From: Aphrophora alni | Lineage: Eukaryota > Arthropoda > Insecta > Hemiptera > Aphrophoridae | DNA: 64,000 nt | Direction of reading: 5' to 3' | NCBI GenBank assembly: GCA_963513935.1 | Contig: OY740768.1 | Location: forward strand, 74,438,877-74,502,876 | Shown here: piece by piece, positions 52,528 to 64,000 of the stretch | Layout: every line of letters starts with the position of its first letter | Numbering within the stretch: position 1 is the stretch's first letter | The notes under the pieces: generated by a model | The model's database searches: none | What the model saw: the letters and a program-made list of their open reading frames with translations, nothing else | Told to the model about the DNA's origin: nothing | Made by a program: the position numbers and the translations under genes

Positions 52528-55124
52528 TCGATCGGAGCTGACGGTATTATTATTATTATCATTATACCTTTATTTTGTCAGTTTTAATTATTAACACTAC
52601 AGCAACGTTTCGCCTACCAAAATCTATTTGTTAGTTAAGCTACATCATACATACCATATTTACATACAATGAATACACAAATATAGAAATATTTTTATGT
52701 TTATTACTAATAAGGTAAATACAAAAATAAAAATATAAATAATTAACCTATTTCAGAATTATAATATGTTGTATATTCTTATAAAAAAATATTTTAATCT
52801 TGGAACTAGTTTAAATGCAAGGTATCACATACCGCTTTTACACAGACCCTTACATTTCCAACGTCTTTACTTCTTCTAAACTTTACTACTGACACATTAT
52901 CTACCAAAGTAGAATTGTTAGTTCTGTGATGTACTAATGTTTTGTAGTAGCGGCTAGTAACTGTTAACTTATATCGTACAACATACTTGTGTTTCTTTCA
53001 TGGAACTTGCAAACTCTCGACTTAAATAATGTAGATATGCGAGAAGAGAACATCTACAAATACTTTACAACTGCTTTAGTCCTCTTGTTATTCAAATATG
53101 ATCTGATAACATAACACCTTTTGTATTGTCTTTATTTTAGTATGAAGTCTTTTTAACCTACGAAATTCAGAATAAGTTTGTAGATCATCTTTCCCTGGCT
53201 CAAACGACACAATCAAGAGGTGTATTGTGATTCCAAACAGAAGTAGACTACATGATAATGTACGAGACATCAGACTTCACTAGTGTTACTTTGTTAGAAA
53301 TGTATGGTTTTAACTTCATCAAGTGTCACTGATTATGACGTTATTATCCATCAAACTGTAACAAGATTTATGTATTAAAATCAACTTTAAAATAATAAAT
53401 CATAGTTCGTTATATTGTGAATATAACTTTAATAACGGAAATTCAAATAATTATAGATTTTATTTCTTCTTTAAACACAGATTAAAGAAGAAGAAAAGAC
53501 CTAATTCTTTGATTTAGAAATAATTCTCGTAGAGCTTTAGTAATAATTCAACAAAATTTTTGACTTTTGACACATCCTTTACAAATAACCACGTACGCCT
53601 AGGTAAGTAAAAAAAACTAATTAAGTATGTTTATATGGCTTGAGTCGAAAGATTAATAATTAATTATTAAAAACATAAATTCAACAGTTTTTGAAAAGGT
53701 TTTCGGGATATACATTAACAGAAGAGAATGAATTTATAATCGAAATATTGTGTATTGCTGGAGTTCAAAACTGTATTAATATCTTATTTTTCAATCTTTT
53801 TGCACACACATAATAACAAAATAAATAGTCCACACACTTTCCCACACTATCGCTAAAAATGTGTCTACACTAGTTATGTTAGAAGAAAAAACTAATATTT
53901 TGTATTAACATAGTTCCCCCAAGTTTACCTTATGTGATTTAAGCTGGCATAAAAAGTCTCCCTCATTAAATTTATGTGTAATTGTTTTAAATGTGTTGAA
54001 AATATTTAAATAGAGCCAAAGCTTTCTTCGCTTGTAGCTCAAATTCGAGCATGTGTAAATCGCATTTTATTTAAATCGAGTTAATAAGGCAGTTAAGCTT
54101 TTACTTATGCAAATTGCACTTCATATTGACACATTAGTTTGGGCTATTATCTTTACAATTCACTTAAATAATAACAAAATCTGTAGAAATCTTTACAACT
54201 ACCTCTTACAATGAAACCCAAGGTGATTTGATTTAAATGTCAAACATTTCACCCTAATAATATGTATTTTGAGTAAATGAATTTGCTGTTTTTATATTTT
54301 ATTTACTGATTTTCAAAAGTAAAGAAGAAAATATATGAAACCTCTACCTAGACACAGCACAGTAAACACAAACCATTTAAAATTGTTTAGAAATTCTATA
54401 TCCATGGAACATGTCAATTTCTCCACAATTTTCTAAGTTGAATACAGGTGCAATAATCTCTATAAGCTACATTTCAGTGCTTCAATATGAAGCAACTTGT
54501 TTCATTGACATGATCTCAATTAATGGCCTAAATCTTTTGTAAAATCTGCTATATTATATCACAGTCAAAGTTCAACTTAATAATGTCACAGACTAACTGA
54601 TTTTAATTATTTTTGTAATACGAAGTGTTTAAGCTAATTGTATTATAATTGAAGTAATTTTGCCTGTCAAAATTTGTAAAGTGATTCAAAAATTTCACGA
54701 AATTTTAACATTTAACGAACAACTACGAGTTTCGGTTAAATTAATTAAAATAATAATACCATTGTTACTCTATAATTGTAAAAGGCAACTTGATTTGATT
54801 CAGATGAGTTTGTAAATTTTCTATAAATAACTTTTTAACATGAACATTTTCTGAGCCTATAAACACAGTAACAGGTAGGATATGTACACACATTTTTTCA
54901 ATGTATAACATTTAAAAAAAATATCAAGTGAAATTCCTGTCTCTTGAGTTATAGATTTAATTATTATTAATATTCTAACTTTGTTATTTACAAGTTTGAT
55001 GAAACGTGATTTTTAGTTATTACTTCTTTAAGCAGGAAAGCGATAGATGTTTTATTAATTCCATAAATTTACCATGTATAAATTAAAAAGTATGGTATAA
55101 CTTTGCAACTTCATTTCTGTCTAC

Positions 55125-55200
55125 CTAACAAACTCTTGAAACAAGTCCTCATCAACAAATCAAACAGCTTGCTATCTATAAACAAGGGAGCTCGGTGATA
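55125..55200 (-). repeat. Exon-like VEED module, copy 5 (inverted)
   Basis: The minus strand reads FVDEDLFQEFVR followed by GTAGACAGAA, aligning with VEEDLFQELVQ and the GTAAACAGAA that follows it at 34.66 kb. Confidence 0.4.
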
Positions 55201-55456
55201 AAAGTTTTGTTGTTGTATATGTGGTCCTTACTTTGTATTAATAGTGTAATACGAACTTTTGCTTGCTTTAAAATTACATTTTCCTTCGGGATATTTGTGA
55301 TTATAAAATGTGAAAACATTTAAAATCATAATTTTATTAAATTGATTTACCCTTAACAAACATTTAACCTAACTTTTCTAATACGTAATATAAGTGTTTT
55401 ATTATATTGTAAGAAGGAAAAACACTGCTATAACGCACAAATGAGGTCTTTATCCT

Positions 55457-55474
55457 TACCGGTTTCAACCGGTA
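55457..55474. repeat. 18-bp palindrome TACCGGTT-TC-AACCGGTA
   Basis: Eight-base perfect arms around TC. On the minus strand the context is GTCACTTAAAAATGACCAAT followed by the palindrome. I associate this type of word with the 3' ends of several insect retroelements, so this may be a retroelement tail. No body was recognised. Confidence 0.5.
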
Positions 55475-56914
55475 TTGGTCATTTTTAAGTGACAAAATAA
55501 AAAATAAAACTGGATGCATATGTATGGATGTGCAAAGGTAATTAAGACTATACAATTAGTAAGAAAATATCCGTCTTTATTTCACTTGAAGTGAGCAACA
55601 CTTGTGAAAATTTTAATGAAATATCAATTAAAGAAAACAAATTTTTATACAATAAATACTGTACACCTACTAGACGAATTGACTTTTCAATTACTGCATC
55701 ATATTCCTCAGATGTTACATGTACACAAACATACATGATCACTCATACATAGTGATCATATGCAACCTTGATGGAACAACATAATGTTAGGGCGTTTATA
55801 AATTAACTGTTTCCTAACTATTTGATATATCGCAGGGGTGATCTTTAAATAGCAAATTCGGTAGCAATTTTTTAGTCTTTTTAAACCACTAGATTTCTTT
55901 AATAGGGTTTTTTTATATAATAACTGTCTATATTAAAATCCAGCAGCAGTTGAAGATTTTAAAAACTAAATTGAAGAGGAATGCCGAAGAATAGTAATAA
56001 CATAAATTATATAAGTTTGAAACTTGTTTAAGCATCTGTTGAACACATGGACGACAATTTGATCATTTCAATGCAGGTAAACGGAAGCAATTATTAATCA
56101 AACAATTGCATATAAAAACAAAACTAACCTCATCATAAAATATAATACAAGCAAATTCTCTAAATGCAATGCACAAGATTTGGAATCTTAGACCTTCTAA
56201 GAAATGTTAATTTGTATTGTTGTATATTCCCTCATATCCAATATGCCAAGTTTGTATAATACAGTTGTTTAAACTTCTAGGTACTTATTCTTCTTTGTTT
56301 AATACATCTTCTAGGTACTTCTAATTCTAGGGATTCCTACATGTTTTTTTCTTTAGTTATTTTTCCCTGCATTTTCAAGGATATTTTAGTACTTGAAAAA
56401 TTTTACACCACTTTGTATCCATTTTTTAATAAATTTAATTATTATTCCATTAATCATCAGTTGACTATTATAGTGGTTACGTTAGCTAAAGGCGTGACCA
56501 GTTTGCCGCGCTCCTCATTCCACTCCAATTCAAAGCACACTTCTGATAGTTCACACTTTTACCTTTTTTTTATCTTCTTTTTATCTTCATATTTACTCTT
56601 CCTGTTGTTCGATTTAGATATGGCCTACGTCATTTCTTCATCTGTTTCCCCTGATTCAATTGAAACTTGGTTTGAAGTCGTACGATTTTTTTAAAGAAGT
56701 TATGATCACTAAAAGGTATTCTGTTGTCTTTTCTCTCTGTACATATCTCGGTCTAAAAAAAATCCCCCTCACGTTACATAACCCACAGTGATGTACCTGT
56801 AAATACACTTAATATTAATCGGTATATCTGTTAAAGTATTTTGCATTAATTCTAATTCTGACGAAAATCTACTTTATGTGAAGAATTCTTAATTTATAAC
56901 TTTGAATTTCATGA

Positions 56915-56941
56915 AATGTGTACATTATGTATGTACACATT
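56915..56941. repeat. 11-bp perfect inverted repeat
   Basis: AATGTGTACAT and ATGTACACATT are separated by 5 nt. No neighbouring gene explains it. Confidence 0.7.
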
Positions 56942-58951
56942 ACTTTTACCCCTATTATAATTTACCATTACTAATATTTAAAAAAAAATTTATTTTATAG
57001 TTTTTATCTACAAAAACAATTGTCAATAATTACTTTTACGCTCATTATCATCTTTAATTAATTAATCAGTTATATTATTCACATTTGGTCAATCCCTTAT
57101 TAGCTTCAATATGACAGATTTCATTTTATAATACTTTAATTAGTACAAGTTTTATGTTTTCCTTGTGTCTATTTTGGGCTATCATTTTCATATTAATAAT
57201 TATTTAATTTTTTCTTATGTATTCATTGCCTATTAGAGCTATAAAAAATATAATATAAAATATTTAAAATTTCATAATTCTTTGGTTATTTTCTAACAAG
57301 TAAATTTCTACAGTAAACTTCCTTGCTTGCTGAAGAAATAATACCACTTACCCTTTGCCATTTTGCATATTATCACATCTCATTATAATATTGTCAGAAT
57401 CTGGTTTTTTTTGGAATAATTTTTTAAATAATTTAAATATAATTCTCACTGATATATGGGTAATGGGTACTGTTCCAGTCCGTCTAAAACTTCTCTCTAA
57501 AAAAAATATTTCCACAAGTTTTCTTTAGCTATCTACATAAATAAACAGCTTTAAAAGGGAAAGTAAGTTTCTTTTTAACCACTCTCATTTATTTCCATTG
57601 AGGAATTTATGTTTATAATCGTCCACATTATCGTATTAACTCCAGGAACTCAAAATTAAATCACGGTTTTTTTCACTTAATTTTTTTCTCTCAAAATCAG
57701 ATCTCAAATTTAAAATATTGAATTTTGTAAAATCCATTTTTCTGGTATTTTTGGATGAAAATCATAACATCAATACCGAAACGAAATAAACATCTTAAAA
57801 AAAAAAGTGTAAATTGTAAAACCATCTGTCCGGCAGCGCATCGGTTCCCGGGTGTTATATTTAAAAATTCTATTATTTTTAAATGAGGAAGAGTAAATTT
57901 TGTATACAATTTCAACCAAAGTTATTAAGATTTTTTTTTTTTATAATCGTACTATATAACCCTAATTGAATGACTTCTATAATCAACAGTCAATTAAAAG
58001 AAGGAAAAAAATATATAAAAGGTATAGGCCTAGATACATAGAGTACTCACTGCCTCTAAGTACATTTATTAATTTTTTTTTTACACAGATTTTCGCGTAT
58101 TCTATGAATTTTCCTTTGAATGTTAGAGCCTAATAGTTATGTAGGCCTCGTCACGCAATCCTTAAGTTCTTTCAACTGGGAACCTTTGATCATTTATTCA
58201 GAAAGAAAATATACCTTAAATAATTCCTTCCTCTCAAGCAATCACCATGGCATGGCTAGAATAATGATTTGGCAAAAGTAAACATTCAATATTATAGTAT
58301 ATACTGGTGTTTTAACTACTGTAATAACTAACTGGAATTTTTAAATATTAATTATAAGATTTAATTGAAATAGATTGTCTATTACTATTTTATAGTTTAC
58401 ATGTTTATTGGAAGTTTTTTATTCATATTAACGAGGTTTTTGAAATAGTGTTGTTATTTACAATAATTGATTACATCCCCTTATACAGATATAGAAAGGA
58501 ATCTGTCAGTGTATACCTAATATACCAATTTCAAATTTTTAGGACACATGCAGTACAAATGTAGTATTTCCTTGGCAATGATATTTTGTGTAAATATAAC
58601 ATCTGAGGAATTGATATATAATATAATATAGTCAATAAGGACATTATATGTAATAGTCACTCAAAGTCAAGTCGTCTTGAATAAGTAAAATATTTATTGT
58701 ATAAAACTGTGTTATCTTTGTACATCCGTATATAAACATCCAGAACTTATCATACGACTTGTATTTTACTTATTTTTGTTAATACTGTATAAATAATGGT
58801 ATCATTATTTATTCATTAACACCATTTCTATCTTTGGTACTTTACACACTACTTTTTGTTGTTTTAACTTAACCGTACTCTACGTTATTAACTTTTGTTG
58901 ACCTTACTTCCTCCTTCCAGATCCTTTTTCACCTCTTGTTCATTTACTAAG

Positions 58952-58976
58952 TTTTTTTTTTTTTTTTTTTTTTTTT
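58952..58976 (+). repeat. Poly(T) tract, 25 bp
   Basis: Homopolymer T; could be the tail of a minus-strand retroposed copy, but no body is recognised. Confidence 0.85.
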
Positions 58977-59459
58977 AGTTTGACAAAACTTCATTGCATT
59001 TATGTAATTTAAGAATGGGTCATATACCAAATTAGAGCATAATTAATGGAATTAGGGTTTTGTTATTAAATTACCTATCAACTATTAATGGCCTCATATT
59101 AGTAACAACTAAATATATTTTTGTTTCCAAACGTTAATTAAAAATTCAGAATGCAATATTATTAGTTTTGTTATTTTAACATTTGCCATCATTTGACTAA
59201 CAAATCCAAAGATTCAAGTATTATCCTTTACATTTTACTCTGTGGAGCCACTTTATTAAATTATTGTAAATTGAATTAAATTTTGAAAACATGAACATTT
59301 TATTCGTATAATAGAACTACGTGGGCTTCTCTTGGGGTTTATACGTATAAAATGAACAAATGAGAATACACTCTATTCTCAATCCACATGAATGTTTTCA
59401 ATTGTAGAATATACAATATTTCACTTAAGCCATGGATAACATATTACTTGTGCCAACAA

Positions 59460-60870
59460 ATAAAAAAAGTAATAAATAACACAAAAAAACTAAAATTCAA
59501 CCAAACAATTCAAAATTAATTACACTTTGAAATTAAAAAACACAAACGACTTTATTTTGATAATTTATTCAAAAAATGTAACGATGATTCAAAAAAGGAA
59601 TGGCAAACCATTAATGAAATTACTGGACAATGGAAAAAAGTGTAGAAATTAATTTAAAAAGTGAGAATGGAGTTATTGTCACTAATTTCTTAGATTTATC
59701 GAATATGTTTAATAAATACTTTGTAAGTGTGTTTGAAGAAATTAGAAATGGTGTTGTATTTGAGTCCTGTAGTTCTATCATGGATATTTTTGCCATGGCT
59801 TATCAAGAACGGTCTGTTTTATTGAGCCAGTAATCCCAGCTGATATTGTAAAACTCATAGCAACTTTAAAAAACAATAAAGCTTCCGGAATAGACAGAAT
59901 AAGCTCAGTAGCTTTAAAAGCTGTCTCGGAGCTTATTTCTAATGTCTTCTCATATTTATGTAATTTAAGTTCGTCTCCGGTATTTTTCCTAAAAAACTTA
60001 AAAGAGCTGTGGTTATACCAATTTATAAAAATGGTGATAAACAGTTACCTGGTCAATATAGGCCAATATCTTTGATATCATCTATATCTAAAATTTTGGA
60101 GAAGTCTATGAAGTCAAGGTTGTTATCCTTTCTGCGCAAGACTAAATTTTTCAGTAAAAATTAGTATGGTTTTTTAACAGGTAGCAATACAGAAACTGCT
60201 ATGCTCAATTTTATGGATGATATTATGGGTGGGATAAATTGTGGGAAAAGCGTTGATAGTATGTTGCTGGATGTGACAAAGGCTTTTGATTGTGATGATC
60301 ACAATCTCCTATTAGAAATTTTGTCAAAATGTGCCGTCAGAGGTAGGCCTATTGTTAGTATTGGTTTTCGAGTTATTTGAGTGTAGGGAACTATGTGTGA
60401 AAATTTTGGGAAGTGTTGATGGGATGGAAAAGAATAAGTACGGAGTCCCCCAGGGATCAGTGCTAGGAGCTATTTTGTCTATTATATATTTAAATAATTT
60501 ATGTAAAGGGAGGCTGCAGGGAAACATATATGCTTTTGCTGATGATACAGCTTTGTGTTACGTTACGAACACATTGCAGGAAATACAGTCAGCTATGCAA
60601 GCTGACCTAGATGCTCTAAGGTGGTGGTTTCCAAAACATTACATAGCTTGAATACTTAAAAAACCTGTTACTTAAACTTTAATTTGAGTGGAGAGTTAAA
60701 ATTGTATATAACACCTCTACTGTATAAGTGCATGAAGTGTGTAATAAGAAATAGGTCGTGTAGTTCTTGCATTGTAATAGAACAAGTTAAATCGTGTAAA
60801 TATTTAGGAGTGGTCTAGGATATATCTAGAGAGAGATCCAGTACCATACCTGCAGCTGGACAAGTAAGAC
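59460..60870 (+). pseudogene. Jockey/CR1-type LINE reverse transcriptase, broken
   Basis: The order of blocks is that of a LINE reverse transcriptase. YFDNLFKKCN and KKEWQTINEITG form the linker before the palm. NGVIVTNFLDLSNMFNKYFV follows (from about 59,660), then NNKASGIDRIS (59,870-59,900), VVIPIYKNGDKQLPGQYRPI (about 60,010-60,070), SLISSISKILEKSM, YGFLTGSNTETAML, and LLDVTKAFDCDDHN (about 60,265-60,305, motif A with the first catalytic Asp). VPQGSVLGAIL comes at about 60,443-60,475 and the catalytic FADD at 60,535-60,546, then MQADLDALRWWF and CKYLGVV (about 60,800). A stop replaces a codon before YGF near 60,163, and several frameshifts lie near 59,830, 59,970, 60,350 and 60,650. The longest intact piece is 106 codons (60,331-60,651). 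The endonuclease part and the region after CKYLGVV are missing. It would copy the element's RNA at the target site. It is clearly dead. Confidence 0.88.
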
Positions 60871-60968
60871 CTTATAATGTGGCCACAAAAATTTTATTAT
60901 TTATGTACGACGAGTCATACTCCGATTTTATATGTGTTAGTGTTGTGTTGTGTTACGTGTTTATGTGT

Positions 60969-61026
60969 TAGTGCGGGCCTGACGAAACCGACAGTGTTCG
61001 GCGAAACAGCGCTGTAGCCATAACTA
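60969..61026 (+). ncRNA. Candidate type-I-like hammerhead ribozyme
   Basis: The conserved core is in place: CTGACGA (60,979-60,985), GAA (61,003-61,005) and a GTA cleavage triplet ending at A61,016. Stem I is GGC (60,976-60,978) with GCC (61,017-61,019), then a 3x3 internal loop, then TAGT (60,969-60,972) with ACTA (61,023-61,026). Stem II is CCGA (60,988-60,991) with TCGG (60,998-61,001) and a 6-nt loop. Stem III is ACA (61,006-61,008) with TGT (61,013-61,015) around GCGC. Short stem III and a stem I internal loop are known from hammerheads of animal retroelements. The weak point is the base of stem II: two unpaired A (60,986-60,987) face C61,002 instead of the usual G-C pair. It lies between the LINE reverse transcriptase relic and a LINE-like 3' UTR, in about 300 bp that fits neither. 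Confidence 0.6.
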
Positions 61027-61139
61027 TAATACGGACTGAGGACAACCTCTAAGGTAATTAACTACGTATATTATATATTAAACAGTCCAAGGCAACACAT
61101 TATACTTTATAAAATTATAATATTTGTAATATATATTTA

Positions 61140-61568
61140 ATTTAATTTAAATTTATTAATAGTTTAACTACTCCCGATGTAACTTGACCTCTTTTTTTTC
61201 TTCTTTTTTTTTCGTTTTACTTGAGATATGCAGCCTCAAAACGGGTACACCCATGGAGGCTGCTTTATTCCATTCCGTATTTTTTTGTTTATCTTAAATT
61301 GTTATCTTAAGTTATTCGTTTTTTGTTTTGATTTTTTTTTCTTTTTTTTTTATTTAGAAGTAATATTGTTTTGGTTTTTCTTTCCTGTTTTGTGTTTTTA
61401 AATTTAGGTAATCTATTATTATGTCATATTTCAATTTATTTGTTTTGTTTTAGTTTGTTGTTAAAGAAAGCTTTATTTTTTATCTTCTCTCTTTTTCTCA
61501 ATCTAAAGTATGTTTTGTTTGTCTCAATGTAATAAAAGGAATGGAAAATAAATAAAGAAAGAAAGAAA
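61140..61568 (+). mobile_element. LINE-type 3' UTR with terminal hairpin and A-rich tail
   Basis: Pyrimidine-rich, T-tract-laden sequence ending in AATAAATAAAGAAAGAAAGAAA. An 8-bp stem GCAGCCTC (61,230-61,237) with GAGGCTGC (61,256-61,263) holds an 18-nt loop that includes GGGTACACCC. A hairpin of this kind upstream of an A-rich tail is common at the 3' end of Jockey/CR1-like LINEs, where the reverse transcriptase may recognise it. It probably belongs to the reverse transcriptase relic at 59.5-60.9 kb, but 300 bp of other sequence lies between. No target-site duplication was found. Confidence 0.6.
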
Positions 61569-61849
61569 TATTATTTTTGTGGTCATTTCAAAAGGAAACA
61601 GATATTAAAGTTTGCATATAGACTACATAATGAATAACCATGTCAATATCAACTCAAGAATGTACTTAGCAATTGCCATTCGCTCTCTTCCGCTTCCACA
61701 AGATATGAATTCAACGCACATACATTTTATTGATGGGGTTTGGCTCCGTATTGGATATCAAATGTGGTGAGGGGTGTTGTAAGGAATTGAATATATCTCT
61801 CTACACCACAGATTAACTTTACCAGACATGGATTATTTAAAATATAACA

Positions 61850-62300
61850 TGCACATATTTATTTATATGTTCCATTAACAATTTTCAATGTAACTTAATA
61901 TTTTTAAAGCAATGGAGAATCCAAGTGTCACTGAATCATTTCAATAACTCTAAACATCTGATATTTTTGTCCGATCTTATAAACTAAAGACATAATATAA
62001 TGTATTATGATCTGCAATATGTGTCTAATTAATACAAATTCTACGAATATTTATATCACAGATTATCTTTAGCTGATATTAGTTAATCACGATATAAATT
62101 TATGTAAATATTTAAATTTATTTAATGTATTAATAATTTACAGAGAAACGTAATGTTTCCCCTTCATTCTAACTTGGAATTAGTTCAGCAGTAGGTAATG
62201 TGGATTCCAAATGTTACTGCATCGTTCAGTAATTTTAAACTTCTAATATTTTTGTATGATTTTTAATGGAGCTAATACTTATAATAATAATGTTTAGAGT
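61850..62300 (+). repeat. Diverged tandem duplication, about 286-bp unit
   Basis: The segment at 61,910-61,976 (GCAATGGAGAATCCAAGTGT ...) aligns with 62,196-62,262 (GTAATGTGGATTCCAAATGT ...) at a 286-bp offset, and neighbouring bases also align loosely. Confidence 0.7.
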
Positions 62301-62454
62301 CAAAATATTCTTTGACACAAAACCATTCTGTTACTGTATAGCAGAAATTCATAGACGGGAAAGTTTACTAAAATGTTAATACGAGAACAGCTGATAACAG
62401 AAAGCTATGATTTTTTTTTGATCCATTATCACAAATTCCTTTTAAAATAGAAAC

Positions 62455-62865
62455 TTTCTTAAGTCAACACAGTCTTTACGATCCTGTCAAACAAAAACAC
62501 GCTTAATTAATAATTAACCGTTCTCTATCAAATCTGCCTTAAGTCAGTTTACAAAGTTTATTGTAATTTCTTAATTTTGTATGATGAACTTTTCCGTGAA
62601 TTCTATTTCACTTCTTTGAGACAAATAAAATTCTAATAACACAAAATTCCTTTATGTAAAAAAGGTTTCTTAACTCTACACGGTTTACGTGATCCATTCC
62701 AACAAAAACACACTTAATTAATAAATACCCTATCTCTACCAACTCTGGCATAAGTCTATAATTACCAAGTTTTGTTAGAATTTCTTAACTTATTTATGAT
62801 GAACTTTTCCGTGACTTCTATTAAATTTTAACTTCTTTCAGGCAAATAATATTAACTTTTCTACT
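62455..62865 (+). repeat. Diverged tandem duplication, about 216-bp unit
   Basis: GATGAACTTTTCCGTGA at 62,582 recurs at about 62,798. AACAAAAACAC(G/A)CTTAATTAATAA and the words between also match in order. Confidence 0.8.
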
Positions 62866-63061
62866 CATCACTAAAATTGTACACGTAGTTTTATCACTTT
62901 TGTTAAGTTGCGATAACTCTATTATAAAATATTAAAATCTCATTTAATCCTTTTTTAATAAGTTTTCAAATGTCACTATACAATATTTTAAAACATTAAA
63001 TCCCATAAAAATCAAATTACTGCTAAATTTAGTAAGTACGAAACAGGGAAAAAAGCAGTGT

Positions 63062-63168
63062 TTAAATAAAAAGATCATAACATAGTTCGTAAAATTGATT
63101 TTATTATTACCATTTTTTAAATAAATTGATCATAACAAATGTCGTAAATTTTATTTTATTATTATTAG
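63062..63168 (+). repeat. Tandem duplication, 55-bp unit
   Basis: GATCATAACA at 63,073 and again at 63,128, with matching flanks (TTTAAATAAA ... GTCGTAAA/GTTCGTAAA ... TTTTATTATTA). Confidence 0.8.
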
Positions 63169-63222
63169 TTGTGTAGCATATTGAAAGAATTCCTGCTTGC
63201 AAACTTCCCCCACTTTGTTAAA

Positions 63223-63300
63223 TTAATCCATGTTTGTTATTAATAACATGTTATTAATCCATGTTTGTTTTTATAACATGTTATTAATCCATGATTGTTA
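63223..63300 (+). repeat. Tandem repeat, 30-31-bp unit with palindromes
   Basis: TTAATCCATG(T/A)TTGTT occurs three times at 30-31-bp spacing. The junction forms an 18-bp perfect palindrome, TTAATAACATGTTATTAA, at 63,240-63,257. Confidence 0.85.
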
Positions 63301-64000
63301 TTGTGGTTATGTAGGCAAATATAACAGAACAACAACAAATATGTTAATAATTTATTTGACCAGTCGTTCAACTTTTCACTGTACTACAAATTGAGTAGAA
63401 TAATTTTTTTAATTTTTTTTTTTAATTAAACGCTACTGAAAAATTAAAGATCGTAAATTTTGACAGATCACAATATAGAATTTTTTAGATTATATCTCAT
63501 TTCTATTTGTTTTACAGATATTGGTAGAATTAATTTTTCCCTTTCAACATTGTTATTATTTATAATAGCTATACTCGGTTTGACCACGGCCGCTTTTGTG
63601 AGATCATCCTTTATATACCCAGAATACAAAGTACAGTGTAAGTTTGGTAACCGCAAAATTATTTCAATTTCCGTTTGTGAAATACCTTTATGTTTCAAGG
63701 CCTCAGTAAACTAAAGCGAAAAGTATATTTTTCACTTGAAATAATTATTTAATTAATAATACTAACTTGGTAAGAGCGTTAAAATAAATAAATAAATATT
63801 TAAAGCTATTTTCAATATGCCGTCCATTCGTCGTTGTTTTTGGTATTGTCGCCTGTGTATAAGACAATAGCAGCCATAACAATGGAGATACGAACATTAA
63901 ATGTTTTGTGATACTTTAACGTGCTCCAAAAGTATCCTAATATTATTCAGAAAAATACAATTAAAATGTTTACATGGCGGTGATTTAAACATTTTGTGTT

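Larger units (their letters stand above)
52528..59459. other. AT-rich DNA without genes
   Basis: About 7 kb with no recognisable coding sequence. It contains a (ATT)n stretch at 52,546-52,560, a GGCGAAAC...GCTGTAG motif on the minus strand near 52,600, an inverted VEED module at 55.1 kb, a palindrome at 55,457-55,474, an 11-bp inverted repeat at 56,915-56,941, a possible weak WTYV-related fragment near 58,130-58,200 and a poly(T) tract at 58,952-58,976. The remainder is ordinary AT-rich DNA. Confidence 0.55.
61570..64000. other. AT-rich DNA built of short tandem duplications
   Basis: No gene was seen. Four separate tandem duplications are listed below. Two overlapping open frames near 63,460-63,714 on opposite strands have no recognisable similarity. 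Confidence 0.55.

Noticed and set aside
56341..56694. 117-codon plus-strand frame
   Set aside because: Low-complexity hydrophobic reading of T-rich DNA; no domain on either strand.

Overview
This window looks like nuclear, non-coding, repeat-rich DNA from an insect. It is very AT-rich and dense in long dinucleotide microsatellites. It carries decayed insect-type transposable elements: I-type and Jockey/CR1-type LINEs, another LINE reverse transcriptase remnant, and two Mutator-like transposases. It contains no continuous host gene. The species cannot be fixed from sequence alone; a hemipteran or similar hemimetabolous insect is my guess, from the transposon types and the frequent GTAGGCCTAC-like words. 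Nearly all longer open frames are microsatellite read-through or chance. Layout: 1-8.6 kb is AT-rich with a 5'-truncated I-type LINE (2.08-3.06 kb, minus) that keeps its RNase H domain, its (TAA)n tail and a perfect 15-bp target-site duplication. 8.7-11.1 kb and 26.1-28.6 kb hold two diverged copies of one 2.4-2.5 kb element with TG...CA ends, each flanked on both sides by the same (GT)n or (AC)n tract. 13.8-14.0 kb has three tandem units, each with a hairpin and a 9-nt loop, whose stems show a compensatory change. A 406-bp repeat occurs at 18.0 kb and again at 51.1 kb, about 97.5% identical. An old segmental duplication pairs 19.6-23.6 kb with 34.5-42.3 kb; the second copy is split by about 4 kb that includes a LINE remnant. 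Mutator-like transposase pseudogenes lie at 30.3-32.1 kb (minus) and 43.4-45.1 kb (plus). A LINE ORF1 pseudogene lies at 51.7-52.5 kb (minus). A Jockey/CR1-type reverse transcriptase pseudogene lies at 59.5-60.9 kb (plus), followed by a candidate hammerhead ribozyme and a LINE-type 3' UTR. The last 2 kb is built of several short tandem duplications.  Three short modules recur several times, each behind a conserved AG splice-acceptor-like site. I read these as exon relics of a locally duplicated, decayed gene family or of an unrecognised repeat. They could not be assigned to a family. The most interesting items are the hammerhead candidate at 60,969-61,026, the pair of microsatellite-embedded elements, the covarying hairpin array, and the recurring exon-like modules. 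All similarities were judged by eye; identities and boundaries are approximate unless a perfect match is stated.
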